A stretch of 64,000 nt of DNA, taken from contig NW_020289976.1 in assembly GCF_003144245.1 (NCBI RefSeq), positions 682,001 through 746,000 of the forward strand, written 5' to 3'. Source of the DNA: Jaminaea rosea. Lineage: Eukaryota; Basidiomycota; Exobasidiomycetes; Microstromatales. The translations under genes were made by a program, and so were the position numbers. Below are positions 33,398 to 45,200 of this stretch, in pieces; within the stretch, counting starts at the first letter, position 1; every line of letters starts with the position of its first letter. A model generated the notes under the pieces. That model was given only the letters and a program-made list of their open reading frames with translations. It searched no databases and had not been told where the DNA came from.

Positions 33398-36300
33398 CTA
33401 GCTTCCGGAGAAGAGACGCTTGCAGAGGTAGACGATACTTCCAATGCACCTGAAGGCCGCCAAGCCCGCCACGCTGTACAGCAGGAAGCCCATATAGTTC
33501 TTCTTGACGCCCTCGCTGCCGATGTTCAAGATGGCAACTCCGAGCGCGGCGTTGCTGATGGCCCACACGGTGACGACGTTGGTCCTCACTGTAGCGTAGT
33601 AATCCTTTTGCTTCTGATCCAGATCGACCTTCTTCTCCTCCTTTGGCGCCTTGGTCGCAAGCATATGAACCGCATCGTCGTAATTCTGGTCAATATCCTT
33701 CGCCTCCGTCGGGATGGCCACCTCGACCTGGTTCTTGTTCTCCCCGGACCCGCCAGCTACGACACCCAAATCCGTCGATACGGTGTCGCTGCCCTTTGTT
33801 CCCCACGAAACATCGTGGATATTGGCAAATGCGTAAATAGAGATGACGTTGACAAACGACGGGGCCATGAGGAGATACTGGATGATGCTGGTGAACATGT
33901 GCCAGGGCTCGAAGAAGAGGAGGGAGCTGAGCAGCCACACGCCATACGTGGCCGCGAGGGAAATGACGATGTTGATAAAGGTAGAGTCGGTGACCAGCTC
34001 TTTTGCGCCGTCGCCGCTGTTCTTGGCCTTGACGATCGAATTCACTGCAAGGAGGACAGCTGCGGCCGTCATGTAGAGGGTGAGGAGAGCGAACATGAAC
34101 ATGGAGAAGACGTACGCCCACTTGGAGCCTGCGGGACGATTACCCATGGCGAGGAGGAAGTTGAAGAGGACCAGAGCCACGTAGACGTATGAGAGGACGA
34201 TGCCTGGGATGCGAAGCGCGCTCACTTCGCCAGCGAGGGCGGACGAGAGGATGGAGAAGGCGATGAAGAAGTTGGCCATGCCAAACCAGCTGAAGATGAG
34301 GGTGATGGCTTGGTAGAGCAGCTCGATGTGCATCGCAAACTTGCGACCAAACGAGTGGCTCGACCGGTAGAGGTAGCCGAACTTTACAATCGAATGGATA
34401 CCAGCAAAGAAGGATCCGTTCAACCAACGACGTCGCTGGCTGATGAGCTCGGGGACCGCATCGGGCACGTCGGTGACGGCTTGGGCGCTCTTGACGTAGT
34501 GGAGGATCCAGGCGCAGTCGCGCTTCGAGCACAGCTCCCAGCACAAAATACGGTCCTCTGCGAGGTACATATTGCTCGTAAAGATGTCGGCGTCCGTCGA
34601 GCCGCCGTGCAGAGTCTCTCCCTTGAAGTAGGAAGCGAGCGGACCTTGTCCCACCGAGTCGTTTTGCAGAGCGATGTAGCGGTAGGCGGAGAAGGCGCCG
34701 GGCAGGACGGTGATGTAGCCAAAGACGGATTCGAGTGGCTTGTCCAAGATGTTCGACATCCTGGTGCGGGGCGGGAGGAAGGTAGGGGCAGATGTCAGCG
34801 CTCTGCCTCGTCTCGACGTCGCTCACGCACGCACTTGTACTCGAAATTCTGCGCAGCGACGAGCGGGTTCAACAACCCAGTCCACAGCTTTCCCTTGAGG
34901 GCTACAATCTCTCCACAAGCGCCCGCGACATTCGAGTTGATATCAAAGGCCTTCCACAGATGGTAGATACTCTTGGACCTCGGCATGGTTCCCACGTCGA
35001 GGAGGACGCAGACGTTGGGTTGCAAGATCTGGCCAAAGGCATTGAAGAACCAGCGATGCGAGTTGATCTTCTTTTGATTGCGTTCCTTGAGGCAGAAGAG
35101 GATCTGCACCGGCATGATGCCCTGTTGCGCCAGAGAGGGGAAGATGGATGTCAGTAAGTGATTCGACAACACAATCTTGGCGCCACGCCGCGCCGCACCT
35201 TCTCCCTCCCTCTGAACTTGAGATCGGGATCCACGCTCAGCTGCGTCGTGTACTCGTAGATGTGCGCTGTCACCGGCTTGCCGTTGACTACATTCTTGCC
35301 CACTCCCTCTTGATACACGCCCATGGCTGCAAGCACGGACAGGACGCGCGCATTGATCTTCATACGCCCATCCGACACAATGCAGACGACGACCTTCTTC
35401 CAGCCATCCTTGCCCCACGTCTTTGACCGCTCTCGCGTACACAGGTGCGCGATATTGCTCATCACACCGTGCAGGGTGCGACAGAAGAGCTCCTCATCTT
35501 CATTGTACATTGTGAGAACGATGAAGAGTTCAGTCCGGCGTGGCGGATCGAAGAGGACTTGCCGCAGCGTGTAGCGCTCGTCTTTGAAATCATCCGGGTC
35601 GCAGGTGGCGGCCGTATATCGCATGTGGGTGAACTCGCGAGACTCGCGGTCATTGAGTCGTTCGAGGAGGCGAGAAGGTACAGGGCAGTCCAGAACCAGG
35701 TTGCCATGGTAGAGCTCGACGCGCTTAAGCGTCTTGTAGCGGCGCGGGACTCGCTGCGGGATACGACCGTATCGAATGCCGCCTGTGCCGTCTTCCACTC
35801 GATTGAGGTGCGGCGCCCATCCGCCTGGCAAGTCATCATCACTCCCGACACCAGCTTCGTCCATTGTGAGCTTTCGACCGCGAGCCATGCCCGCTACATC
35901 GTCACCATCCTCGACCCCCTGCGCATCAGGCCAAGGGGAGACGCCACCCGCGCCTGCGACTAGGCGGCCATCTGGCGTAAATGCTGAAGCGGGGGCGTAG
36001 TGGTACTGCGAGCCATCGTTGGGTAGAAGCGGATGATCGCCATCGTCGGTCTCGCCATAGGTGTAAGGATCGTGAGACTGCGACATGGATAGGCCGTGTC
36101 CATGCCCACTCGCGCCGTTGTAGCGTGGGGGATAACCCACAACACCGTGTCCGTGTGAGCTATTGAAGGGATCAGAGTCGCGGCGGTTATCTCCCGGCGT
36201 GTCTGCTATGCCAGGTGGATAAGGAGCTGGGTTGCCTGCGGGGGCAGCGTGCGGGCCAGAATGAGGGTTCATGAAAGAGACGCTCGGGCCCTGTGTGTGA

Positions 36301-36419
36301 GGATTAGGAGTAGTCTGGACATCGTAGTCATCTTGGTAGTCGTACGTCGGGTAGCCACCATGTTGAGACGAAGAAGGCGGTACGCCACCCGGCGGCGGAG
36401 TCATATATCGAGGCGGCAT
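33398..36419 (-). CDS. Chitin synthase (class I-III type)
   Basis: Plasma-membrane glycosyltransferase that polymerises UDP-GlcNAc into cell-wall chitin. Exons 36419-35199, 35121-34835 and 34760-33398 give 956 aa, all junctions GT-AG. Residues 1-220 are a Pro/Gly/Tyr-rich cytosolic region. A chitin-synthase N-terminal module begins near [15 protein letters not shown]. Catalytic landmarks in order: [62 protein letters not shown] and the product-binding [12 protein letters not shown]. At least six transmembrane helices follow. This order is that of the division-1 (class I-III) enzymes; I do not assign the exact class. The upstream gene on this strand (VPS34) is separate. Confidence 0.95.
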
Positions 36420-36958
36420 ATAGGCGCGCTAATGAGGAGGAGGACGAAGACAAGGATAGGGGAAGGAGGAGCTGCGCAGAGACGAGGCGCGCTCGATACG
36501 AGTTAGCAGCGATGGGTATTGAGCGGCGAGAGTGCGGCGAGAAAGATGAATGAAGTCGTCTCGCCGTCAAGCCAGGGGCGATGCGATGTAATGCTGCGCA
36601 GAGAATGAGAGATGATGAGGAGGGGGCGGGAGGGAGAATCAAGGCACGATGGCCTTGATTTTGTGAACATCGACACCGCCTGCGCCTCCGACGCCGCCAA
36701 CCTGCATGAGACCCGCACCCGCGGACGGCAAAGCGGGCGGACGGACGTCGGAGGAAGTGCGTGGCCTCGCTTCCTCTCGTGTGTCGTCACAGCCACAAGT
36801 GCTTACTTTGCCTCGGGACGAGAGACCCCTGAGTCCAACACTACCATCGACGCCTACGCTAGCGCGGGGCGATCCGGATGCTAATGAGCGACAACAGTCT
36901 TGCGATGGACGGCAATGAAGAAGAAAAGCAGCAGTGCGAGAGATTGCATTGCATCCCC
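36420..36958. promoter_or_regulatory. Chitin synthase promoter region and 3' flank of the membrane-protein gene
   Basis: This 539-bp interval lies between two tandem - strand genes. Short frames occur but none with a domain. The - strand sequence just before the chitin synthase ATG is CT-rich (about 36420-36470). Confidence 0.45.
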
Positions 36959-38533
36959 TTAACAATCGATTGGAATGGGGAACGCCCACTCCCCCCGAGA
37001 TCTAAACGGATCAGAAAATGTCTCACGCAGCGCAGATCGGTCCACTTCTTCCATCGATGCACGGCTGTACACGCTCGCCATATCATCGTCCTCAGCTGGT
37101 CTGACCCTGGACGACCTGCCAGCAAAAGGATCCGCATCTAGGAAGGCACTTCGCTCATCACGCAGAGCTCCGAGCGCCTTGACGGGTCCAGAGAGCTGGC
37201 GTGGCTGCGACGTAGAGGCGACCGCAGGCTGGTATGCTGGAAGAGTATGGGCATCTGTGTGGGTGAACGAGCTGCTGGAAGATGTCGAGGCTGTGGAGAT
37301 CGAGGAGAGGTAGCGGAGACGGCTCCGCGGATCGTGACGCGGCGAAGAAGGAGGCTGAGTAGCTGCAGTAGGCGCGATTGCTGCGGAGCACTTCTTGAAA
37401 AGCGTCGCAGGAGGGACATTGGCTGTGCTTGTCGTCGTGATTGGCGAGACTCCCTTCACTTGCGCGTCGCATTTCGAGCTCGCGACAGCCGTGCTGCCCG
37501 TCTGGCCGCTCGCGCTCGAGTCAAAGGTCGAGCTCGAAATGTTGTTCCCGCTGCCTCCTCGTGTATGAGTAGGACGGCCCATCAGACTGCTGCTAACGCG
37601 GGCAGGTGCAAGCTGCTGCGCCTGCTCGTCGACGAGAGACCTGACAGGGGGTGGCACATTCGGTTGCATCGCCCCGCTAGCTGGGGCCTCACGCCCAAAC
37701 GCTACGCCAATCTGCTGCTCAACGCCGCCGTACACTCCATCAAATGGCGACGCCCCATCCCCGCCCATGCCTTGCCCTCCACGGCCGAGCGCAGCGAAAG
37801 TGTAAGGTGTAACGACCTCACTCCAACTCGCGCCTGCGATGCCTGCGTCGCTCATTGAAGCCTGGTCGGAGCGCCAAGTCTGGTCAATCTGTACGCCGTC
37901 CTTGCTGCCATCGCTGCCCCGCTTTCGGCGTCGTGTGCAGCAGATCCATACCAATGCGATGAGGAGGAGGAGGAGCGCAAGGCCCGCGCCGGCTGCGATG
38001 CCGATGATGGCAGGCGTGGAGAGGGGTGGGATGGAGTGAGGAGCATGGCCATCCGACGTCGACCTGGAAGGGGCTGGCGAGGAAAGTAAAGAGCTCCTGT
38101 CTGAGGACGTAGAAGCAGATGGTGCTGAGAGAGATGAGGAAGAGGTCGACAACGACGAGGGCGCCAGCGTAGGCTGAGCCGAAGTGACCGCCAGCAAAGA
38201 AGAGTCAGAGGACGCGGCAGTAGCAAGAAAGGCTTTGCTGTATGTCGAAGTGGCCGAATCGCTAGTTACAGTCCATTGTCGATTGGAAGGGGCAAAGTTC
38301 GATGTGACATCGTATGGCGATGCTGACTGGTCGTACGTATCTGAGGTCGCCGTTCTCATCGTGTCCTGCGTGACGCCGCTAGACCAAAAGCTCCCGCTGA
38401 ATGGGTCATCATCCCAGGGCCAGTCACTTCCCCTCACTGGCAGCTCCGGCTGAACATCCTGCCACAAATCCTCTGCAGCGCTCAGGATGCTATGAAAGCG
38501 CTGCTCATAGCTTTGCGCTTGCGAGTAATCCAT
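36959..38533 (-). CDS. Single-pass membrane protein with Ser/Thr-rich ectodomain, function unknown
   Basis: Intronless frame, 524 aa. Residues 1-165 are Ser/Thr-rich, with runs such as LSTSSSSLSAPSASTSS, as in O-mannosylated stalks. A single strong helix follows at about 173-195 (IIGIAAGAGLALLLLLIALV) and then a basic stop-transfer CCTRRRKRG. The cytosolic part has more Ser/Pro and ends in an acidic cluster (AEDDDMASVYSRASMEEVD). The topology resembles Mid2/Wsc-type wall-stress sensors and Axl2-like proteins, but no WSC cysteine domain is present. The N-terminus MDYSQAQSYEQRF is not a signal peptide. A spliced upstream exon could supply one, but I could not find good junctions. Function is not assigned. 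Confidence 0.7.
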   Translation of the reverse strand: MDYSQAQSYEQRFHSILSAAEDLWQDVQPELPVRGSDWPWDDDPFSGSFWSSGVTQDTMRTATSDTYDQSASPYDVTSNFAPSNRQWTVTSDSATSTYSKAFLATAASSDSSLLAVTSAQPTLAPSSLSTSSSSLSAPSASTSSDRSSLLSSPAPSRSTSDGHAPHSIPPLSTPAIIGIAAGAGLALLLLLIALVWICCTRRRKRGSDGSKDGVQIDQTWRSDQASMSDAGIAGASWSEVVTPYTFAALGRGGQGMGGDGASPFDGVYGGVEQQIGVAFGREAPASGAMQPNVPPPVRSLVDEQAQQLAPARVSSSLMGRPTHTRGGSGNNISSSTFDSSASGQTGSTAVASSKCDAQVKGVSPITTTSTANVPPATLFKKCSAAIAPTAATQPPSSPRHDPRSRLRYLSSISTASTSSSSSFTHTDAHTLPAYQPAVASTSQPRQLSGPVKALGALRDERSAFLDADPFAGRSSRVRPAEDDDMASVYSRASMEEVDRSALRETFSDPFRSRGEWAFPIPIDC

Positions 38534-39092
38534 CGAGTGTTCGAGGGGTGGGGGGTGCGGGAACGGTACACCCTAGCAGACCAGCTGCTGGTGGTGAGCT
38601 GTCAAGATGTACAACGAGGGCGGACCAGCCGCCTCGTATGGGGGGAATGAAGTTGATGGTAACGAAGAAAAGACGGACGACAAAGCGCGAATCGCCTTCG
38701 ACGCTTCCTCCGACCAAGGTTGCCCACGCGGACAGTCGCAACCCCAAAGCAGACTCATCGCCTCGCTACTCTCCGGTATCCGCGAAGGCAATCGGAGACT
38801 GTCGCATCCGAGTCCCCGGACGAAGGCTTCGAGAAGAAGAGGATGCGGTGATAAGAGAAGGATCCAAGTCCGGCGACCTGACAGACGCAGGCATGCGAAA
38901 TGCGAGATCGGACCTTGATTGCGCACGGACGTCCGTGTCGCCGCCGAGCTGGTCCGCCCGCTCCTCCACCTCTGATTTCCTCTCTGCTCGTCTCCTTGTT
39001 CTCTTCATCATCGCCTCTACGTCTGGATCAGGGTAATAAACTTTTCTCACCATCGCCTCTAGGGTATCATTGCTATTCTATCCCACACCGCG
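38534..39092. other. Interval between the membrane-protein gene and VPS34
   Basis: This 559-bp interval may hide a 5' exon of the membrane-protein gene. On the - strand a 95-codon frame (39053-38766, starting MVRKVYYPDPDVEAMMKR) and a 117-codon frame (38926-38573) exist. Neither has a domain or a clean donor/acceptor to the next gene, so I leave both uncalled. Confidence 0.35.
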
Positions 39093-42048
39093 CTACGAGC
39101 GGAAGAACTGCGCCGCATCGTGCAATCGATCAAACACGACGGTCAGATAGCTGCTCTGTTGCAAGAGCTCATCGAAGTACTCCCGCGCTTCGCTCTCGGT
39201 AAGGTCGAGGCGGAATTTCTCGAGGACCTGCGGAGTGACACGAGGGGAAAAGAGGTCAACTTTTCGTAGTCACCCAGCCTCACGCTCGTCATGCTCACCT
39301 TCGCCACAGCCCTGTCCGGCTCCACCTTGATATCGCCCACATTCGCGTCGACCATCAATCCGATCAAGTTCAGGATCAGACCCGAATTCTTCCTGAGGAT
39401 GCTGAATGCAGTGAAGCACAACTGCCTGAAACGAGCATAATGCGTGGAGGTCGTTCCGCCCATGCAGTCGACCATTTCCTTCGAGACCTTGACCGGGGGA
39501 GGGAAAGGTTTCGGGTCGCGATTCAAGATGTATCCAAAGTCGACGTGGAAGAATCGACCCGTCGGGGTGAGAAGAAGATTGTCTAGGTGGCGATCCCCTA
39601 CGCCGAGCAAGTAGGTAACCACGCAGTATCCCGCACAGGAGCGGACAAAGGTGTCCATCACGTCCGTCGCCTCGTTGCCCGCAGCGTCGAGCTTGAGGTA
39701 GGCGGCAAGCGATCCGTACTCGCCCACGATATTGGCGAGGGTACGACTGGGAACAAACTGCACCATCCCTTCGCGCGCTGAAGTGGCGAGAACACGGTAT
39801 GGCGTCATCTTGAGGTCTAGATTCTCGTTGAGGAGGAGACGATCCATGAGTTGGAAGAGTTGTAGGACCAGCTGGTCTTGTCGAAGATCGTCCCCTGACT
39901 TGAAGATGAGAGCATAGTCGCCCGGTCCTTCCATGGAGTCTTCTCCGTTCGGCTCCGTCTGGTAGTGGACGAGCAAAGGGTAGAGGTTCGACTTGAAGAC
40001 TGAACACTTCTCCGGAATGACACGACGGGCGAGCACGCTCGGATCGAGAGGCAGTGGGAGCAAGGCCATCTCGCCCGCTTCGTCGCCTACCGCTCCCAGA
40101 CCTACTGCCCCTTGATCCTTCAGTGTCTCTCTCAATTTATCAATCTTCTTTGGCCTCGCATCTTTGCTAGCCCTGAGCGCCCGCGCCGTCTCACCGAGCT
40201 TGGCGACCATCTTCTCCTGTCGTCTGATGATCCCCAGTGTGTTCGCGTCGAGGCTGCGCTCAAGGCGACGTCGGATGCGCTTGTAGAGGGATCCCCACCT
40301 GTCGTCAGAACATTCGACGCTGAGATACCACCAGAAGGTGAAGAGGAGGGAAGTCGGAGAGGCGAGCGAGCGTGATACGAGAAGATCCGTCAAAGGGCCC
40401 AGCGAGGCGCCACTCGATGATGTTGCTCTTGCTCCAACGGCATCCTTCTTTTTGCTCTGTGCCGCGGTCGTCGTCGTCGTCGACGCAGCCTCGTCGCCTT
40501 CTCCCTCCCTCTCATCTAGCTTCAACGCCTGAACCAATTGCAGCAGGTAGAGACCCAGCTCCTCGTCATCGCGCTCCGCCAATCTGTCCACCGCCCACCT
40601 CCGCACAGCCTTGTGCATCATCCGGCAAGAAGGGCCCAGCAACTCTAGTACATCTCCGATCCCCACCGCACCGAGCGTCCCCGCCTCACCAGCCCAAAGG
40701 GGCAGCACCTGATCAACAGCCATGCGGCTCTCGACCTGATCATTCCAGCTTACCGCTTTCAGGAATTTGGTCAAGCCGCGCGGCGTCTTGGTCAGGTAGA
40801 AGCGATACGTCCATAGCAGGTCTGATTCCTTGTCGCTGAGCTCCTTGGTGGGAGGGCTAGCAAGAATGGCCTCGATCTCATCACGCGCCTTCTTGTCTGG
40901 CTTGAGGTTGCGAGCGATGGTGAGGTTGGCTAGCCCGCCTGCCACTCCGCCGCCTGCCCCACCTGCTTGGCGTCGAGACCGCTGCGCTCGTACTAGGCGA
41001 CGATGTTTGGCCTCGATGGGATTTTCGCGTTGTGACTCAGGGTCAGGGAGCGTGAAGAGACTGCGATCGAGAAGCGGGGCGGCGGCCTGTGGGCGAACGA
41101 GGGAGCCTTGCGCACTCACGCCGCTTGTGGAAGTTGAAGGTTGCGCCTGCGGCCCCGTCGTAGAGTTGACGGCGCTAGCGAGGTGCGTCGAGATCTCAGG
41201 CCCACCGAAGCCGCGATGGTCTGATCGAGCTGTTGCGACCTCTTCTTCGCACCAGACCACAGGCCATTCGAAGCGCGGCAGGTCCAGATAGAGCCAAAGA
41301 CGATTGGTGAGCGTCTCAGTCTCCTTGGTGTGGATGCCTTCGATTACGCGGTATGTCTGCTTGTCAAGCCACTTGAGGTGCGGGATGTCTAGGCGTTCGT
41401 GTCGTTTGATCAGCTGTGGGTGCAAAGGTGAGGGGAGTGAGCATGGCGCGCAGCTTCTACGCTACGTCTGCACGCCCTCACTTTCTCTAGCCTTGTCATC
41501 TCTGACCCATCATCCGTCGACGCCTTTGAATCAGTCGAGCTGTTGACGCTACCATCTGCCTGGACGCCTAAGTGAACATGACATCTCTGCTGCGCCTTCT
41601 TGAGCGTACCCTTGCTGCCAAAGAGCCGCAACGTGGTGCCGCCGACGATGCGGTCCTGACATGCTCCATCGCGACTGCTTCCCTCGCTCGTCGCACGGCC
41701 CGCATCCCAAATCGTCACCCCGAGCTGAGCATCCAGGGGCAAATCCCTCAATGGAAATCCCAGATCCACAGTCTGATTCCACACCCACGCCTTTTTGAAG
41801 GCCTTAAAGGGCGTGCGCTGCGGTGGCGTCAACGGCTTGTTGTTCGAGTAGAGCCTGACAACGAGGTAAAAGGGCGGAAATTCCTCTACGTTGATGCCCC
41901 ATTGTCTCTTCTCGGGATGCTCGAGCAGGTCGAGGGGGCGCGAGCGTTCGACGTTGCCTTGCAAAGAGGCGATTCGGAGGTTCAGGGTGACATTTCCGGG
42001 GAGGTCGGTGAGCTTAATGAAGGAGTAGAAGTCGCGGGTGGGATCCAT
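39093..42048 (-). CDS. VPS34: Class III phosphatidylinositol 3-kinase Vps34
   Basis: Makes PI3P on endosomes and autophagosomes, in complex with Vps15 and Atg6. Exons 42048-41482, 41413-39299 and 39227-39093 give 938 aa. The N-terminal C2 domain starts MDPTRDFYSFIKL with WGINVEEFPPFYLVVRLYSN. The helical (PIK) domain follows around TYRFYLTKTPRGLTKFL. The kinase domain has the lipid-kinase loop GVGDRHLDNLLLTPTGRFFH, then DFG in VDFGYILNRDPKPFPPP and the KEMVDCMGG segment. The last 44 residues, after a small intron, include YFDELLQQSSYL and end HDAAQFFRS, matching the C-terminal helix that gates the active site. The - strand start lies only 181 bp from the helicase ATG. Confidence 0.97.
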
Positions 42049-42229
42049 CCTGGCGACCGGCGCAAGTGGGGCCAAGGAGATGAGGGAGAAAGGAGCAAAG
42101 GAACAGACGGCAGACGCGGACCGGCCCATCAAGTGGAGTCGAGTGTTGCTCTCGCGGTCGGCGGACTGGGACGCTTGAGGGCAACTTTGCGCAAAAGCGG
42201 CTTGTTTCAATCTTGGCACCATACCGACA
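42049..42229. promoter_or_regulatory. Short bidirectional promoter VPS34 / SMUBP2-like helicase
   Basis: Only 181 bp separate two divergent start codons, so both genes must share this interval for initiation and leaders. No TATA-like box is visible. Confidence 0.55.
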
Positions 42230-45188
42230 ATGCCGTCCAATCACGGCGACGATGAGATCAGGAAGACCGTCCCGCCAACGCCCCTCGCTATTCAGCGTTT
42301 CATTCAGGGACATCTCGATCGCCTCTTCAAGGAGCGCCAAGCCGAGTTGGAAGAGTCGCGGCTCCTCCTCTCTTCTGTGTCACCAAAAGTTCTCGAGGCC
42401 AATGGCTTAGCGCTCACCAGGCTCGGCGTGCTGAGCACCAGTGTAGGCATAGGTGGAAAGAGGCTTGTGGAACTCCACAGGCCGACTGCGTACCATAATG
42501 ACGCGCATTTGCCGCCCAACGCCTTCAGAAGTGGGGACGTCGTTGCGATCGTGGATGAGGCGGCTGCCGCGGAAGGAGGAGGAGGAGCCAAGGGTGCAAA
42601 GGGCAAAGCGGCCGCGAAGAATAGCAAAGAGCCAGCACAGACAGACGGGGTCGTCGTGCGAGTCATGGACACCAAAATAGTGGTAGCAATATCGCAGCGA
42701 AGAAGCAAGGGGCAGGACGCAGAAGAAGAGCCACTTCCCACGCGATGCCGGCTGATCAAGGTCGCGAATGAGGTGACTTGGGAAAGGATGGAGAACAATC
42801 TGCGACGACTTGCCATTAAGGTCGACGTGCCTGTACGTACGAGTCGAGGGATAAGGGGTGGGGGATTGCAGGGTCAACGATCGCAGTCGGATGACGAGGA
42901 GAGCGATGACGACGGGCCCAAGCGCACCGAATCTTCCTCGCAAGCAGTCAAGTCGGCCATCCCCCTCCCGTCGCCTCCAGATACGGTCCCGCATCTGCCC
43001 GATCTTCTACGCATCCTCCTCTCCCTCTCACCTCCCGCACCTCTGCCGGCGCAACTGGATGCGCCACCGCTGCCCCTTTACAATCCATCCCTCAATGAGC
43101 CACAACGCCTCGCCCTTTCCCGCGCTCTCACAACGAAGCACCTGCACCTGATACACGGGCCTCCAGGTACGGGAAAGACGACGCTACTGGTAGAGCTGGT
43201 GCTCCAGCTAGTCTTGGGCAGAGGAGAGCGGGTCTTGGTGGCGGGAAGCTCCAATCTTGCTGTGGATAATCTGGGGGCGAGATTGGTCGCGTTTGCAGCG
43301 GCGGCAGGTAGCAGTAGCAAGGCGTCGAGCAAGGGCAGCCCCAACTTGAAGTGCTGTCGCATCGGTCGTGAGTAGCGGTGTGGTGTCATCAAGCTGAGTC
43401 CGATGCTGACCCTGTGTCTGCTCCTGTCATCCTCGCAGACCCCGCCCGTATCCTCTCCAGTCTCCAACCGCACACTCTCGACCACCTGGCAACAACTTCG
43501 TCCAACGGCGAGCTCCTGTCGGACGTCCGCTCCGAGCTCGCGGCAGCCTATTCTTCCCTTTCCCCAGCTTCTTCTTCCTCCGCGACCACATCCGGCGCGG
43601 CGGGAAACAAGTCCACCTCCCGTCGCGGCACGAGTAGCGTGAACAACAAGCGGCTCACGGGAAGCGAGAGGCGCAAGGTCTGGGATGAGGTGAGGGAACT
43701 TCGCAAGGAATTGAAGCAGCGTGAGCGTGGCTTGTTCACCGATACGCTACATGACGCCAATGTCGTGCTCTCGACGCTGCATGGTGCGGCTGGAGGTGTG
43801 CTGGAGAGAGCAATGCGTCGCTCGAGTCCAGCGGCCGAAGGAGATGCTGCGGAGAAGAAAAAGAGTAGTCGCTTCGACACCATCGTGATCGATGAGGCGT
43901 GTCAGGCTATTGAGGCCAGTACGTGGGGAGCTGTGCTGGATACATTTGAAGAGGAAAAGGGGGCGAGGCTGATCTTGGCCGGCGATGATAAGCAGCTGGG
44001 ACCGGTGGTGAAGAGCGAGTCCGGTCTGCCAGGGAAGAAGACAAAGAAGAAGGGTGAAGGCAAGGAAAAGGGGAAGAAGGGGTCGGTCAAGAAGGAGAAG
44101 GAGGACGAGGCCGAGGGGGACATCAATCTTGCGGAGAAGGCCAAAGAGTCGCTCAAGGTCGATGACGCCGCCGCCGCCGCCGCCACCGCCGCCAATGCGC
44201 TGGCCGAGGATGAAGAGCAAGAGGACAGCGGCGACGATGATGACAACGACGACACCGCTGAAGTCGCACCGGTCATCGCCAAGCCACGCCAAGGCCGACC
44301 GAGCAGACTTCTGCCACCACGCTCCCTTACGCAAACCCTCTTTACCCGCCTCCTCAGGACTTACGGCTCAGGTGCAAGCATCAAATCCCTCCTGACCGTA
44401 CAGTATCGCATGAACGAGGTGATCATGGAATTTCCGAACAAAGAGATGTACGGCGGTAAGCTTGAGGCACACGACAGCTGCAAGGATAGGTGGGTTGGGG
44501 ATGGAGGGGTTGCTGGAGGTTGGACCGTGGAGAAGGGAGAGGGAATCCACGTCGTCGAAGGCGAGGGGCTAGTTGGAGGACGCGTAGTGTTCTACGACAC
44601 AGCGGGAGCTGAGAGTGAGTTGTGTAACGGTACAAGGACGCTTGACCTCGTACGCCCACTGACATACACCATCGTCTTTCTCGCGCAGTGTACGAGTCAT
44701 CAAATGATGACAATTCCGCCTCGACTCTCAAGAGTAGCTCCAAGTCCAATCCCCACGAGGTCGAAATCATTCGTTCTCACCTTTCCCTCCTCTGCAAGAC
44801 GCACAAGTTCCCACCCTCTTCAATCACCCTCCTGGCGCCCTACTCGGCGCAAGTCAGCGCCCTCAGCACCGCTTTTCCCGCCTCCGACTGGCCCGGTATG
44901 GAAATCGGCACCATCGACGCGCTACAAGGACGCGAGCAGGATGTGGTTATCATTTCGCTCGTACGTAGCTCCGAGGAGCAACGAGGGGTCGAGGGCGAGG
45001 CAGATCGCGTAGGCTTCTTGGCAGAAGAGCGCAGATTGAATGTAGCCATGACCCGCGCGAGAAGACAGCTAGTCGTTGTGGGAGATTCGGAGACTATTCG
45101 CGCTGGTGGCAAGGGCGGGTACCTGGAGAGGTGGATGGACTGGTTGGAGGAGAGGACCGTGCTTGAGCCAGTGTTGCCTGTCACGTAG
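42230..45188 (+). CDS. SMUBP2/HCS1-type SF1 DNA/RNA helicase
   Basis: UPF1-like superfamily 1 helicase, close to IGHMBP2 and yeast Hcs1 (DNA polymerase alpha-associated helicase A). Exons 42230-43367, 43439-44614 and 44689-45188 give 937 aa. Helicase motifs in order: Walker A HGPPGTGKTTLL (about 309), DEACQAIE (motif II), AGDDKQLGPVV (motif III), QYRMNEVI (motif IV), GTIDALQGREQDVVIISLVRS (motif V) and VAMTRARRQLVVVGD (motif VI). The N-terminal RNA-binding beta-barrel region precedes them. A ~95-residue Lys/Glu/Asp-rich insertion (about 575-670) lies between motifs III and IV, unlike the compact relatives. There is no R3H or AN1 domain at the C-terminus, as in yeast Hcs1. The stop is 12 bp from the stop of the convergent gene. 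Confidence 0.94.
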
Positions 45189-45200
45189 CAAACAGGACCG

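Noticed and set aside
32982-33401. 139-codon + frame ending at the chitin synthase stop
   Set aside because: It has Arg-rich random composition, no domain, and lies in the expected chitin synthase 3' UTR.
38766-39053. 95-codon - frame starting MVRKVYYPDP
   Set aside because: No recognisable family and no clean donor towards the membrane-protein gene. Kept only as a possible missing 5' exon.
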